From Polaribacter sp. ALD11 (lineage in GTDB: Bacteria > Bacteroidota > Bacteroidia > Flavobacteriales > Flavobacteriaceae), in contig NZ_CP025119.1 in the NCBI RefSeq assembly GCF_002831685.1, forward strand, positions 2,876,501-2,940,500: a DNA stretch of 64,000 nt, given 5' to 3'. Each line of letters starts with the position of its first letter. Positions within the stretch are counted from its first letter, which is position 1. The position numbers and the translations under genes are program-made. This document shows positions 8,714 through 18,116 of this stretch, piece after piece. Below the pieces are notes generated by a model that saw nothing but the letters and a program-made list of their open reading frames with translations, was not told the origin of the DNA and made no database searches.

Positions 8714-9418
8714 TTATTTTATAAGAAATTCATCTACCTCAAACAAGGTTTTAAAATGCGTTAAAATTTTCAATTTTATTTCCTCTACATCTAATTTTTT
8801 TCCTAACTCAGCTTCCATAGAAGCAACTGCCTTTCCTCGAATTCCACAAGGAATAATATTATCGAAATAACCTAAATTGGTATTTACATTTAAAGCAAAG
8901 CCATGCATGGTTACCCAACGAGAAGAACGAATTCCTAAAGCACAAATTTTACGAGCAAAAGGGGTGCCAACATCTAGCCAAACACCAGTTTCACCAGCAC
9001 TTCTTTCTCCTTTTAAACCATATTCTGCAATGGTTAAAATAATAGCTTCCTCTAGTAAACGAAGGTATTTATGAATGTCTGTAAAGAAATTTTCTAAATC
9101 TAAAATAGGGTATCCAACAATTTGTCCAGGACCATGATAAGTAATATCTCCACCACGATTTATTTTATAAAAAGTAGCTCCTTTTTCTTCAAGCTGTTTC
9201 TCGTTCAGTAATAAATTACTTAAATCGCCACTTTTACCTAAGGTGTACACATGAGGGTGTTCCACAAATAAAAAGTGATTTTCCGTTTCTTGTTCAAGGT
9301 TCTTTCTTCGGTTATTAATCTTTACATCTACAATTTCTTGTAGTAATTCAGATTGATAATCCCAAGTTTCCTTGTAGTCTTTAACTTTTAAGTCTTTAAG
9401 TAGTATGTTTCTATTCAT
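8714..9418 (-). CDS. lipB: Octanoyl-[acyl-carrier-protein]:protein N-octanoyltransferase
   Basis: A 234-residue enzyme that moves the octanoyl group from octanoyl-ACP to lipoyl domains, the first step of lipoate biosynthesis. The RGGDITYHGPGQIVGYPILD motif is the family signature. KICALGIRSSRWVTMHGFAL carries the catalytic Lys, and IIPCGIRGKAVAS carries the catalytic Cys. A TATCTTTG -7 element lies on the minus strand at 9437-9430, about 12 bases before the ATG. It overlaps the promoter region of the divergent protease gene. lipA is not in the window. Confidence 0.96.
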   Translation of the reverse strand: MNRNILLKDLKVKDYKETWDYQSELLQEIVDVKINNRRKNLEQETENHFLFVEHPHVYTLGKSGDLSNLLLNEKQLEEKGATFYKINRGGDITYHGPGQIVGYPILDLENFFTDIHKYLRLLEEAIILTIAEYGLKGERSAGETGVWLDVGTPFARKICALGIRSSRWVTMHGFALNVNTNLGYFDNIIPCGIRGKAVASMEAELGKKLDVEEIKLKILTHFKTLFEVDEFLIK

Positions 9419-9482
9419 ATTATCGACTACAAAGATAAATATTTCCTTATATTTGGAATCCTTATATGATTAAAATTTTATT

Positions 9483-12400
9483 ATGAAAATAAAGCAATTT
9501 CAACTTTCTATATTAGCTGTTCTACTTCTTTTTTCTTTAAAAAGTAATGGTCAAGAATTATGGGAAAAGCTCGATAAAGAAAGTTCTTCTCTTCAGAAAA
9601 AAGAAATTAGAAGCTTTAAAAATTTTCCTACCAAGCATTTATTGTACAAGTTAGATCTTAATAATATTGAAAAGGCTATAAACAAGCGTTCTAGGTCTTT
9701 TAGTAAAACAATATTACTGCCAAATTCTGATGGTACGTTAGAGGCTTTTGAAATGAGAGAATCTTCAAATTTTGAAAAAGCATTGTCAGATAAGTTTCCA
9801 TCTATAAAATCTTATACTGCTGTAGGAATTGATACACCCACATCTTTTGCGAAAATTAGCATGGGGTCAGATGGTTTTCATGCAGTAATTTTTTCACAGA
9901 AAGAGAAAACAGTTTATATAGATCCTTATTCTAAAGACAACCAAGAGTATATTGTTTATAAAACATCAGATTTAAAAGAAGAGGATGCTATTTTTAAATG
10001 TAAAGTTGAAGAGTCAGCAAAAAAACCAGTGTTTACAAGCACTAATGCAAGAGCTTTTAATGATGGGAATCTTAGAACTTTTAGACTTGCCTTAGCCTGT
10101 AGTGGAGAATATGCACAGTTTCATTTAAATAATCAAGGAGTTTCTTCTACAGCTAGTGATTCAGATAAAAAAACAGCAATTTTATCTGCGATGAATACTT
10201 CTATGACAAGGGTTAATGGTCTCTTTGAGAAAGACTTATCGGTTAAAATGGTGATTGTATCCGATAATGATAAAATAATTTTTTTAGATAAAGATACCGA
10301 TAATATTACTGATGGCGATACGAATGCAATGATTGATGAAGTGCAGTCTATTGTAGATGCAAAAATAGGAACAGGAAATTATGACATTGGCCATATTTTT
10401 AGTATTGGTGGAGATGGTTTAGCAGGTTTAGGTGTTGTTTGTGTTTCAGGACAGAAGGCAAGAGGAGTTACAGGAAGAAGTTCTCCTATTGGAGATCCTT
10501 ATGATATTGATTTTGTAGCACATGAAATGGGGCATCAATTTGGTGCAACACATACTCAGAATAATAATTGTAATAGATCAAACACAACTTCAATAGAGCC
10601 AGGAAGTGGTTCTACAATTATGGGATATGCAGGTATTTGTAGTCCGAATGTTCAGGGTAAAAGTAATGCTTATTTTCATGCTGTAAGTATTTCTCAGATG
10701 CAGGTAATTATTGCTTCATCAGGAAGTTGTGCTGTTCTAACAAGTAATGGTAATAGTACCCCTGTTGCAAATGCAGGTTTAGATTATAGCATCCCAAAAT
10801 CTACTCCTTTTCTTTTAAAAGGAACTGCTACAGATGCAGACGGAGTTTCTTCTTTAACTTATAATTGGGAGCAAACAGATAATGAAGTTGCAACAATGCC
10901 ACCTGTAGCAACAAGTACAGGCGGACCAATGTTTAGATCTTTGTCTTCAAATATTTCTTCTAATAGATACATGCCAGAGCTTACAACAGTAATTTCTGGA
11001 AACAACTCTTCTGCATGGGAAGTACTGCCAAGTGTTGCTCGAGAGTTGAACTTTTCTTTATTGGTTAGAGATAATAACACAACTGGTGGTGCTACATCTA
11101 GAGATAATATGGTGGTAACTGTAGAAGATGCAGTTGCTTTTACAGTTACTTCGCAGAGTAACACGACAACTTGGGATGCAGGAAGTTCGCAAACCATTAC
11201 TTGGAACAAAGGAACGACAGATATAGCACCTATAAATTGCCAAAATGTAACGATTAAGTTGTCTGAAGACGGAGGATTGACTTTTCCAATAATACTAATC
11301 TCGAATACAGAAAATGACGGAACAGAAACGATAACTGTGCCAAATAATGTAACTACTCAAGCGAGAATAATGGTAGTAGCTGCAGATAATATTTTTTACA
11401 ATGTAAATACAGTGAATTTTGAAATTCAATCTACAACACCTTCTTTTTTACTAAAAAACACGAGTGGAGACTTGTCTGCTTGTAATTCTGAAAATCAAAG
11501 TGCAAGTTTTATTTTAAATTTAGATTTTATCAACGATTTTACAGAAGCGGTTTCTTTTGTGGCAACTGGGCAACCAGCTGGTTCTTTAGTAGATTTTAGT
11601 CCAACAACTATTAATAACGATGGTAATGTTGTGCTAACAATTTCTAATTTAGACGGAATAATAGCGCAAGATTATAATATAAATGTTCAAGGAAATAGTA
11701 CAAGTGTAAATCAGAATATTGATTTGAAATTAGTAATAACAGCATCAAACTTAGGGATTGTAACCTTAACAGCTCCTTCAAATGGAGCAACAAATATTTC
11801 TTTAACAGAGGTGTTAACTTGGCAAGAAGATACGAATGCAAGTTCTTACATTGTAGAAATAGCCAATGACAACGCTTTTACTAATATTGTTTCTACTGGC
11901 TCCCCAGCTACAAATACATATAAAGTTACTAATTTAGATGTAAATACACTCTATTATTGGAGGGTTAAAGCAAAAAACAATTGTAACGAAGGTTCTCTTT
12001 CTAACTCCTTTAATTTTACAACGGAAACTCCAAAATACTGTACTTCTACTTTTACAGACGAAGCTGGCGGTTCAGAACACATTACAAATGTTACTTTTAA
12101 CTCTATAAATAACACCTCTGACAATGACGTTAGTGATGGCTATCAGGATTTTACAACTATAAATACAAATGTTTTAAGAGATCAAACACGAGAGATTAGC
12201 GTAACTTTTGATACTGGCGGATATCAAGATCATTGCTATGTTTTTATAGATTGGAATCAAGATTATATTTTTGATAAAAACACAGAAAGATATGATTTGG
12301 GGACGAAAATAGAAGATATCGATACTGCAACTTTTAATATAAAAGTGCCTTCGGATGCAAAATTTGGAAAAACGAGAATGCGAGTTTTAATAGAGTATGA

Positions 12401-12773
12401 AGATCCTACAGATGGTTTTGGCGATGGGGCCTGTGATGCAGACCATTTAACAGAATGGGGAGAGACAGAAGATTATTCAGTAACAATAGTTGACAATACA
12501 GCATCTATTAAAGAGCTTGATTTTAAAGGATTTAATTTATTTCCGAATCCTACAAAAGGAGCATTTACTTTAAACTTAAAACTTGTAAATACAGACAAAG
12601 TATCTGTGCAATTATATGATGTTCGGGGAAAATTAATTACTGAGAAAAACTATTATAATTCGGCTGCAAATTTCTCTGAGAAAATATTTTTTGAGGCAGT
12701 TTCTTCAGGTTTGTACTTAATAAAAGTAACAAATGGTAACAAGCAAACTACTCGGAAATTAATAATCAAATAA
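9483..12773 (+). CDS. Secreted T9SS metalloprotease (reprolysin-like, GEVED domain)
   Basis: A 1096-residue secreted zinc protease. A signal peptide covers about residues 1-23. The catalytic HEMGHQFGATH is at residues 347-357 and has the extended HExxHxxGxxH zinc motif of metzincins, followed by a Met-turn-like STIMGYAGIC. Downstream are Ig-like and fibronectin-type-III-like regions (about 420-850). A GEVED-type domain follows (about 855-1000) and ends WGETEDYSV. A T9SS type A sorting domain forms the C terminus, from FNLFPNPTKGAFTLNL to TTRKLIIK. Family knowledge says it is exported by the T9SS and released or anchored at the surface. A TATATTTG -7 element lies at 9448-9455. Substrate unknown. 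Confidence 0.93.
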   Translation: MKIKQFQLSILAVLLLFSLKSNGQELWEKLDKESSSLQKKEIRSFKNFPTKHLLYKLDLNNIEKAINKRSRSFSKTILLPNSDGTLEAFEMRESSNFEKALSDKFPSIKSYTAVGIDTPTSFAKISMGSDGFHAVIFSQKEKTVYIDPYSKDNQEYIVYKTSDLKEEDAIFKCKVEESAKKPVFTSTNARAFNDGNLRTFRLALACSGEYAQFHLNNQGVSSTASDSDKKTAILSAMNTSMTRVNGLFEKDLSVKMVIVSDNDKIIFLDKDTDNITDGDTNAMIDEVQSIVDAKIGTGNYDIGHIFSIGGDGLAGLGVVCVSGQKARGVTGRSSPIGDPYDIDFVAHEMGHQFGATHTQNNNCNRSNTTSIEPGSGSTIMGYAGICSPNVQGKSNAYFHAVSISQMQVIIASSGSCAVLTSNGNSTPVANAGLDYSIPKSTPFLLKGTATDADGVSSLTYNWEQTDNEVATMPPVATSTGGPMFRSLSSNISSNRYMPELTTVISGNNSSAWEVLPSVARELNFSLLVRDNNTTGGATSRDNMVVTVEDAVAFTVTSQSNTTTWDAGSSQTITWNKGTTDIAPINCQNVTIKLSEDGGLTFPIILISNTENDGTETITVPNNVTTQARIMVVAADNIFYNVNTVNFEIQSTTPSFLLKNTSGDLSACNSENQSASFILNLDFINDFTEAVSFVATGQPAGSLVDFSPTTINNDGNVVLTISNLDGIIAQDYNINVQGNSTSVNQNIDLKLVITASNLGIVTLTAPSNGATNISLTEVLTWQEDTNASSYIVEIANDNAFTNIVSTGSPATNTYKVTNLDVNTLYYWRVKAKNNCNEGSLSNSFNFTTETPKYCTSTFTDEAGGSEHITNVTFNSINNTSDNDVSDGYQDFTTINTNVLRDQTREISVTFDTGGYQDHCYVFIDWNQDYIFDKNTERYDLGTKIEDIDTATFNIKVPSDAKFGKTRMRVLIEYEDPTDGFGDGACDADHLTEWGETEDYSVTIVDNTASIKELDFKGFNLFPNPTKGAFTLNLKLVNTDKVSVQLYDVRGKLITEKNYYNSAANFSEKIFFEAVSSGLYLIKVTNGNKQTTRKLIIK

Positions 12774-12799
12774 AAATAAAATATACAATTTAGAAAAAG

Positions 12800-12831
12800 A
12801 CCACATTTGTAACAGAATGTGGTTTATTTTT
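12800..12831 (+). terminator. Terminator after the metalloprotease gene
   Basis: Inverted repeat ACCACATT / AATGTGGT with an 8-base loop and the T-rich tail TTATTTTT, starting 26 bases after the protease stop. Confidence 0.8.
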
Positions 12832-12962
12832 GACTAATTCCCAAAAAATAAAATGTATAAATAACTTCCCGGAATTCATGTAAATACGCTAGTAATAATA
12901 ATAGCATCCATATAGAGAAAACCATTTTAACTTATGTTTTTTTTACTAAAATATGGCAAATA

Positions 12963-12995
12963 AAAAAGCCTCGTCTATATATAGATGAGGCTTTT
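12963..12995 (-). terminator. Terminator after pruA
   Basis: Inverted repeat AAAAGCCTCGTCTATA / TATAGATGAGGCTTTT with one G:U-type mismatch, followed on the minus strand by a T run. It lies 18 bases beyond the pruA stop. Confidence 0.85.
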
Positions 12996-13012
12996 AAATT
13001 TTTTGTTTTTGT

Positions 13013-14638
13013 TTATCCTAAGAAAGGATATTTATAATCTGTAGGTGTAACAAAAGTCTCTTTTATCAATCTAACAGAAGTCCAACGTAGCAAGTTTTGT
13101 GCAGAACCAGCTTTGTCATTTGTACCAGAAGCTCTAGCTCCTCCAAATGGTTGCTGTCCAACAACTGCTCCAGAAGGTTTGTCGTTAATATAAAAGTTTC
13201 CTGCAGCATTTTCTAATGCTTTAGAAGCCTTTTCGACAATGTATCTATCTTTAGAAAAGATAGCTCCTGTTAATCCATATTCTGTAGTTTCATCAACTAA
13301 TTTTAAACATGCTTCCCAATCTGCATCTTCATATACGTAAACCGTCATTACTGGTCCGAATAACTCAGTAGTCATCGTTGCATATTTAGGCGAAGTACTT
13401 ACAATAACAGTAGGCTCTATAAAGTATCCTACAGATTTATCATGATTTCCACCAATAATAATTTCTGCATCTGAATCTTTTTTAGCAGCATCGATATAGC
13501 TTGCTATCTTATCAAAAGAACCTTCGTGAATCACTGCATTTACAAAGTTTGAAGTATCTTCTGGAGACCCCATTTTTAACTCACTTGCTTGTGCAATTAA
13601 ATGTTTCTTAACTTCTGGCCAAAGTGAAGCAGGAATGTAAGAACGTGAAGCAGCAGAACATTTCTGACCTTGGTATTCAAAAGCACCTCTTGTCATTGCT
13701 GTAGCAACTTGTAAAGGGTTTGATGAGTTATGAACCCAGATAAAATCTTTTCCACCAGTTTCTCCAACAATTCTTGGGTATGTTTTATATGTGTGAATGT
13801 TGTTTCCTATTTGTTTCCACAATTCTTTAAAAACATGTGTAGAACCTGTAAAGTGTAATCCAGAGAAATCTGGAGACGCTAAAACAGTATCAGAAATCAT
13901 TACAGGATCTCCGTAAACTACATTTATAACACCATCTGGCAAACCAGCTTCTTTAAATAGGTCTACAATTACTTGTGCAGAATATGCTTGATGATCTGAA
14001 GGTTTCCAAACAACAACATTACCCATTAAAGCTGCTGCTGCAGGTAAATTTGCTGCAATAGAAGTAAAGTTAAAAGGAGAAATTGCATATACAAAACCTT
14101 CTAAAGGTCTGTACTCAACCCTGTTCCAAACGCCTGCTGAAGATGTCGGCTGATCTTTGAAGATATCCGTCATGTATTCTACGTTAAATTTAAAGAAATC
14201 GATCATTTCGCAAGCAGCATCAATTTCTGCTTGGTATACGTTTTTAGATTGTGCAATCATTGTTGCAGCATTCATTCTTGCTCTGTAAGGTCCTGCTAAT
14301 AATTCAGCAGCCTTTAAGAAAATAGAAGCACGTTCCATCCAACTTACGCTAGACCAAGCCTCTCTTGCAGCTAAGGCTGTAGAAATTGCAGTGTCTACAT
14401 GCGATTTATCTGCTGTATGATATTGCCCAACAACATGCTTATGATCATGAGGAGGTGTAATATTTTTAGTATTTCCTGTTCTAACTTCTTCACCATTAAT
14501 ATGCATTGGCACATCAATGTTGCTGTTGAACATTTCTTTATAAGTAGCTAATAATTCTTCTCTTTCAGGAGAACCTGGAGCATACCCTTTTACTGGTTCG
14601 TTAACTGCTTTTGGAACATTAAAAAATCCTCTTGCCAT
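13013..14638 (-). CDS. pruA: L-glutamate gamma-semialdehyde dehydrogenase (P5C dehydrogenase)
   Basis: A 541-residue NAD(P)+-dependent aldehyde dehydrogenase that oxidises glutamate semialdehyde to glutamate, the second step of proline catabolism. The active-site Glu is in VGETGGKDF and the nucleophilic Cys in EYQGQKCSAASR. The N terminus (MARGFFNVPKAVNEPVKGYA) and length match the single-domain P5CDH of Bacteroidota, not the bifunctional PutA. A TAACTTTG -7 promoter element lies on the minus strand at 14687-14680. Proline dehydrogenase is not adjacent. Confidence 0.96.
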   Translation of the reverse strand: MARGFFNVPKAVNEPVKGYAPGSPEREELLATYKEMFNSNIDVPMHINGEEVRTGNTKNITPPHDHKHVVGQYHTADKSHVDTAISTALAAREAWSSVSWMERASIFLKAAELLAGPYRARMNAATMIAQSKNVYQAEIDAACEMIDFFKFNVEYMTDIFKDQPTSSAGVWNRVEYRPLEGFVYAISPFNFTSIAANLPAAAALMGNVVVWKPSDHQAYSAQVIVDLFKEAGLPDGVINVVYGDPVMISDTVLASPDFSGLHFTGSTHVFKELWKQIGNNIHTYKTYPRIVGETGGKDFIWVHNSSNPLQVATAMTRGAFEYQGQKCSAASRSYIPASLWPEVKKHLIAQASELKMGSPEDTSNFVNAVIHEGSFDKIASYIDAAKKDSDAEIIIGGNHDKSVGYFIEPTVIVSTSPKYATMTTELFGPVMTVYVYEDADWEACLKLVDETTEYGLTGAIFSKDRYIVEKASKALENAAGNFYINDKPSGAVVGQQPFGGARASGTNDKAGSAQNLLRWTSVRLIKETFVTPTDYKYPFLG

Positions 14639-14794
14639 TTTGTGTGTTTTTTTAAATTTAATCGACTAATTTTGAGCTTCAAAGTTACAATTTTTGTTTC
14701 AATAAATTTAGCCGATTTTTATGTCTTTTATTATGATAAACATAATAATCATGTTTTAATATAAAAAATATCGGAATTAATTAAAAAGGATATT

Positions 14795-15473
14795 ATGTGC
14801 ACGGTAACGTACCTTCTTTTAGGTAATAATAACTTTATTTTAACTTCTAATAGAGATGAAACTCCTTTAAGAAAAACAATTCCGCCAAAAGAGTATTTAG
14901 AAAATGGTGTTGAGTTAACCTACCCGAAAGATGAAATAGCAAGAGGTATTTGGATTGGCTTAAGTGATAAAAAACGATTGGTCTGTCTGTTAAATGGCGG
15001 TTTTGTAGCTCACAAAAGAAAACTTCCTTATAAAATGAGTAGAGGTATTGTTGTAAAAAAAATCTTTCAGAAGAGGATGCAGTGTCTTTTATAAATGCTT
15101 TTAATTTTGAAGCAATTGAGCCTTTTACATTCGTTTTAATTGATTGGTTTACAAATCTAAAAACCTATGAGTTGGTTTGGGATGGTGTAATAAAGTATTT
15201 TAAAGAGTTGCCTCAAGAACCTAAAATTTGGTCTTCTTCTACTTTATATACAGAAGAAATGAAAGGACTAAGAGAAGCGTGGTTTTCAAATTGGCTTTCA
15301 GTACACAAGGAGTTTTCTCAGGAAGAAATATTAGAATTTCATCAAAATGAAAACTTAGGAACTAAAGGAATTGCACCAAAAATGAAAAGAGAATTTGTGG
15401 AAACTGTAGTGTTACTTCAGTAAAAAAAGAAAGTAAAACGGTTACAATGTTATATAGAGATTTTTTAGATTAA
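14795..15473 (+). pseudogene. NRDE/TANGO2-family protein gene with two frameshifts
   Basis: The start MCTVTYLLLGNNNFILTSNRDE is the diagnostic NRDE N terminus (Cys2 and the Asn-Arg-Asp-Glu motif). The frame is lost at an 8-A run at 15055-15062. A ninth A would give VVKKNLSEEDAVSFINAF, continuous with the second frame. That frame ends at 15423 after VETVVLLQ. One extra base near 15404 would give a natural end reading ETCSVTSVKKESKTVTMLYR, with stop 15471-15473. The distance from ATG to final stop fits exactly two single-base deletions. It is either a recent pseudogene or carries two sequencing errors. The restored end overlaps the convergent DUF3667 gene by 4 bases. Confidence 0.85.
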
Positions 15474-16594
15474 TAGAGTGCAAAAGAAATGATAGCCACT
15501 AATAAGATACCTAAAATTCCCATTATTAAATAAACAAAGTTTAGCATTAGAAATTTTATAAATGTTTTAAAGATTCCTTGTTGATAGAATTTTTTCATTG
15601 CTAAAAACAAATAGACTAAAAAGAGTATTAGAAAAATCCAAAGGTCTTCTGTATTAACAAAAAGTTCGACTATTGTAAATATAGTTAACAACATAAAAAA
15701 TACCGTTTGGGTATGAAAAACAAAGATTAAATGATCTACGTACGTATATTTTCTTCTGATATAAAATAGTTTTAAAAATAGTGTGAATAATGGTAGAAAA
15801 ATAAATAATGAAACAGAACCATAGGATAAAGCTTCACTTAAAAACTTATCTGCGCTATTTGTATCATTAAAAACCTGACTCATTGTTTTAGATCTTTCAT
15901 ATAAAAATCTATTTTTTAGGTTTTTAGGGTAGTTTAAAGAATCTAAAGCATCGTTTGTAGCTGCTTTTGGGTGTTCTTTTTGGTGTTTTAAAAAGAGACC
16001 TAATCTTGTACCCTCAAAAGAAAGTTTATTTTCAGTAATTTCTTTCCTTTTTGTAGAATCTTTCGCTTCTTCTTCAATAGTGTCTAAAATTTCTTTTTTC
16101 TTTTTATCCGATAAACCAAAGTAAAAAGATTTATCGAACTCTTTTTCAACTAGCTTTTTTATAGAGTCTGGCTTAATTTCACTGTTATCAAGCGCGTCTT
16201 TATAGCTTAGTTCTTTTTGAATGTTTTCTTTTGTAAGATTTTGGTATTTATTATAGTTTTTAGAGAAGCCTAAAACTAAGAAAAATAGAATTGAAGCGGT
16301 TATATAAAAACGAAAAGGATTCGAATATCTACTTCTTTTGCCTTCTCTATAATCTTTGGTAACTTTTCCTGGGTTTATTAAAAGCGGAATTAAAGTACGC
16401 CAAAATTTTGTGTCAAAACTGAACAATCCATTAAAAACCTCATGAATAAAATTACCAAAAGTAATTTTATTTCCTTTGTTTTCTTGTCCACAATCTGGGC
16501 AAAACTTTTCGTGTCCGCTAAACGGATGTCCACAATTTAAACATTCTGGATCTTTAATTTTAGCGAGTTTCTTTTTAGATTTACTTAATTTAAT
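15470..16594 (-). CDS. DUF3667 membrane protein with N-terminal zinc ribbon, no ATG start
   Basis: The coding frame includes an N-terminal zinc ribbon CLNCGHPFSGHEKFCPDCGQ. This is followed by FGNFIHEVFNGLFSFDTKFW and WRTLIPLLINPGKVTKDYRE, the hallmark of DUF3667. A central charged region and four to five membrane segments follow (about residues 85-100 and 250-370 of the full frame). Function unknown. A TTG at 16426 would remove the zinc ribbon. In-frame codons just before KSKKKLAKIKD are ATT-AAA-TTA-AGT, with no ATG, GTG or TTG. I place the start tentatively at the ATT (16594), overlapping the apaG stop. Either an ATT is used, the start was mutated, or the gene is N-terminally impaired. Confidence 0.75.
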   Translation of the reverse strand: MKLSKSKKKLAKIKDPECLNCGHPFSGHEKFCPDCGQENKGNKITFGNFIHEVFNGLFSFDTKFWRTLIPLLINPGKVTKDYREGKRSRYSNPFRFYITASILFFLVLGFSKNYNKYQNLTKENIQKELSYKDALDNSEIKPDSIKKLVEKEFDKSFYFGLSDKKKKEILDTIEEEAKDSTKRKEITENKLSFEGTRLGLFLKHQKEHPKAATNDALDSLNYPKNLKNRFLYERSKTMSQVFNDTNSADKFLSEALSYGSVSLFIFLPLFTLFLKLFYIRRKYTYVDHLIFVFHTQTVFFMLLTIFTIVELFVNTEDLWIFLILFLVYLFLAMKKFYQQGIFKTFIKFLMLNFVYLIMGILGILLVAIISFALY

Positions 16595-16971
16595 AAGACA
16601 GGTGTGGTTAGTTGAAAAGTTGGTATGTACACTTTAAATTGTTCGTAGGTTTCTAAATTTATCATTGTATAAAAACCTTTCATTGCGCCTAAATTAGATT
16701 CTAAAAAACAACCAGAACTATAGGTGTAATTATCACTAGGTAATAAGGTTGGTGTTTGCCCAACAACGCCTTCTCCGCTTACAATTTCTGTTCCGTTTAA
16801 AGAGTCGTAAATAGTCCAGAATCTATCTGTTAGTTTTACCGTTTCTAAACTTTCATTTTCTATAGAGATGGTGTATGAAAAAACATAGTACAATTTGTTA
16901 TTTCTATAACTTGTACCATTATAGTTTGTTTCTACAGAGATTTTTATGCCTTTTGTAATTTGTTGAATCAT
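16585..16971 (-). CDS. apaG: ApaG-domain protein
   Basis: A 128-residue all-beta protein of the ApaG/CorD family. It shows GIKISVETNYNGTSY, the FSYTISIENES strand, RFWTIYDS, and the GEGVVGQTPTLLPSDNYTYSSGC segment typical of the family. ApaG has been linked to Co2+ resistance and Mg2+ efflux in enterics, but its biochemical role is unsettled. The ATG at 16971 starts the protein at MIQQITKG as in Bacteroidota homologues; a GTG at 17007 would add 12 residues. It overlaps the start of the DUF3667 gene and is probably translationally coupled to it. Confidence 0.92.
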   Translation of the reverse strand: MIQQITKGIKISVETNYNGTSYRNNKLYYVFSYTISIENESLETVKLTDRFWTIYDSLNGTEIVSGEGVVGQTPTLLPSDNYTYSSGCFLESNLGAMKGFYTMINLETYEQFKVYIPTFQLTTPVLLN

Positions 16972-17387
16972 ACTTACGTAAATGTAGTTTTTTTGATGAT
17001 AAACCACAAATGATTTTTCACCTCATTTATATTTAAAATTATCTTTAGTATAAGAGGACGTTTTTCCTTATTCAAAATATAAAAAATTATTGCTTGTTAG
17101 ATAATACTTACGTGGCATTAGTTATTATTTCTCTTGGAGTGTCTTTTTTAAGATTTATTAAAGTCTTTTGTTGCAGAACACATTCCGTTTTATTGGGTAA
17201 AGTTTACTCAATCAGACTATGAATTACACATCTTTTACACGATTTATACTTCTTTAAATAAATGCAAATACATCTTAAATGCTTGATAATAAGAAGTTTA
17301 GTGTAGTTTTTGAAGAAGTATTTCTTTGCGGCATATTTATTTCTATATACCTAATCGTAAATAATTATTAATATTAAAACTTAAATT
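16972..17387. other. Intergenic region with possible decayed coding remnant
   Basis: No complete gene is seen. On the plus strand a short open stretch from about 17091 reads YVALVIISLGVSFLRFIK. A neighbouring frame continues with FVAEHIPFYWVKFTQSDYEL and ends at a TGA near 17285. The join would need a frameshift near 17160. This looks like the relic of a gene end, but the family is not recognised. The last 40 bases resemble the region before the second copy of the following duplicated gene. Confidence 0.35.
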
Positions 17388-17720
17388 ATGAGAAAATTAA
17401 TTTTAACAGTAGTAGTAGCAGCATTAACAAGCGGAGCATCAATTTCAGCTGCAAACATCAGTAATAATAATAGTAATTCTGACGAAATCATTACCGTAGT
17501 AGTGAATGATAGTTTTAAAGAAATTGCTGTAAAGGAATTACCAAAAGCAGTTTCTGAAGCAATTTTAAAAGATTTTAAAACCGCTACCGTTGCTAAAGCC
17601 TATGTAAATGGTAGTGCGCAATACAAAATAGAGCTTACTGTTGATGCAACAAAAACTGTTGTTTATGCAGATAAAGAAGGGAAATGGTTAAAAGAAGAAG
17701 ATATTATTACAGAAAAATAA
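17388..17720 (+). CDS. Small secreted protein, tandem copy 1 (PepSY/DUF2874-like)
   Basis: A 110-residue protein with a signal peptide (MRKLILTVVVAALTSGASIS, probable cleavage after A21-A22). An Asn/Ser-rich linker follows, then a compact domain: VKELPKAVSEAILKDF, then YKIELTVDATKTVVYADKEG, then KWLKEE. The pattern (helix with PxAVxxAIxKDF, then beta strands ending KEGKWL) resembles periplasmic PepSY-like/DUF2874 domains; this assignment is tentative. Its neighbour 63 bases downstream is 94/110 identical. The flanking NtrC-type regulator and hybrid kinase could respond to the envelope where this protein should reside. Confidence 0.8.
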   Translation: MRKLILTVVVAALTSGASISAANISNNNSNSDEIITVVVNDSFKEIAVKELPKAVSEAILKDFKTATVAKAYVNGSAQYKIELTVDATKTVVYADKEGKWLKEEDIITEK

Positions 17721-17783
17721 TTTTTAGTTGTAAGAATTTTCAAACACCTAATTGTAATTAATTATTAATATAAAACTTAAATT

Positions 17784-18116
17784 ATGAGAAAATTAATTTT
17801 AACAGTAGCAGTAGCAGCATTAACAAGTGGAGCATCAATTTCAGCTGCAAACATTAGTAATAATAATAGTAATTCTGACGAAATCATTACCGTAGTAATG
17901 AATGATAATTTTAAAGAAATTACTGTAAAGGAATTGCCAAAAGCAGTTTCTGAAGCAATTCTAAAGGATTATGCAAAAGCAACTATTGCTAAAGTTTATG
18001 TAAATGGTAGTGAGCAATATAAAATAGAACTTACTGTAGACAAGACTAAAAGTATTGTCTATGCAGATAAAGAGGGGAAATGGTTAAAAGAAGAGGAAGT
18101 GAATACAGAAAAGTAA
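17784..18116 (+). CDS. Small secreted protein, tandem copy 2 (PepSY/DUF2874-like)
   Basis: A 110-residue paralogue of the preceding gene, identical at 94 of 110 positions by direct comparison. The signal peptide and Asn-rich linker are almost unchanged. Differences concentrate between residues 63 and 95 and at the C terminus, for example KDFKTATVAKAY against KDYAKATIAKVY. About 40 bases before the ATG (AATTATTAATAT...AAAACTTAAATT) are also duplicated, so the unit is about 396 bases. A terminator follows. Confidence 0.8.
   Translation: MRKLILTVAVAALTSGASISAANISNNNSNSDEIITVVMNDNFKEITVKELPKAVSEAILKDYAKATIAKVYVNGSEQYKIELTVDKTKSIVYADKEGKWLKEEEVNTEK

Noticed and set aside
8877..9074. Plus-strand frame inside lipB
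   Set aside because: It is a shadow of a highly conserved enzyme gene.
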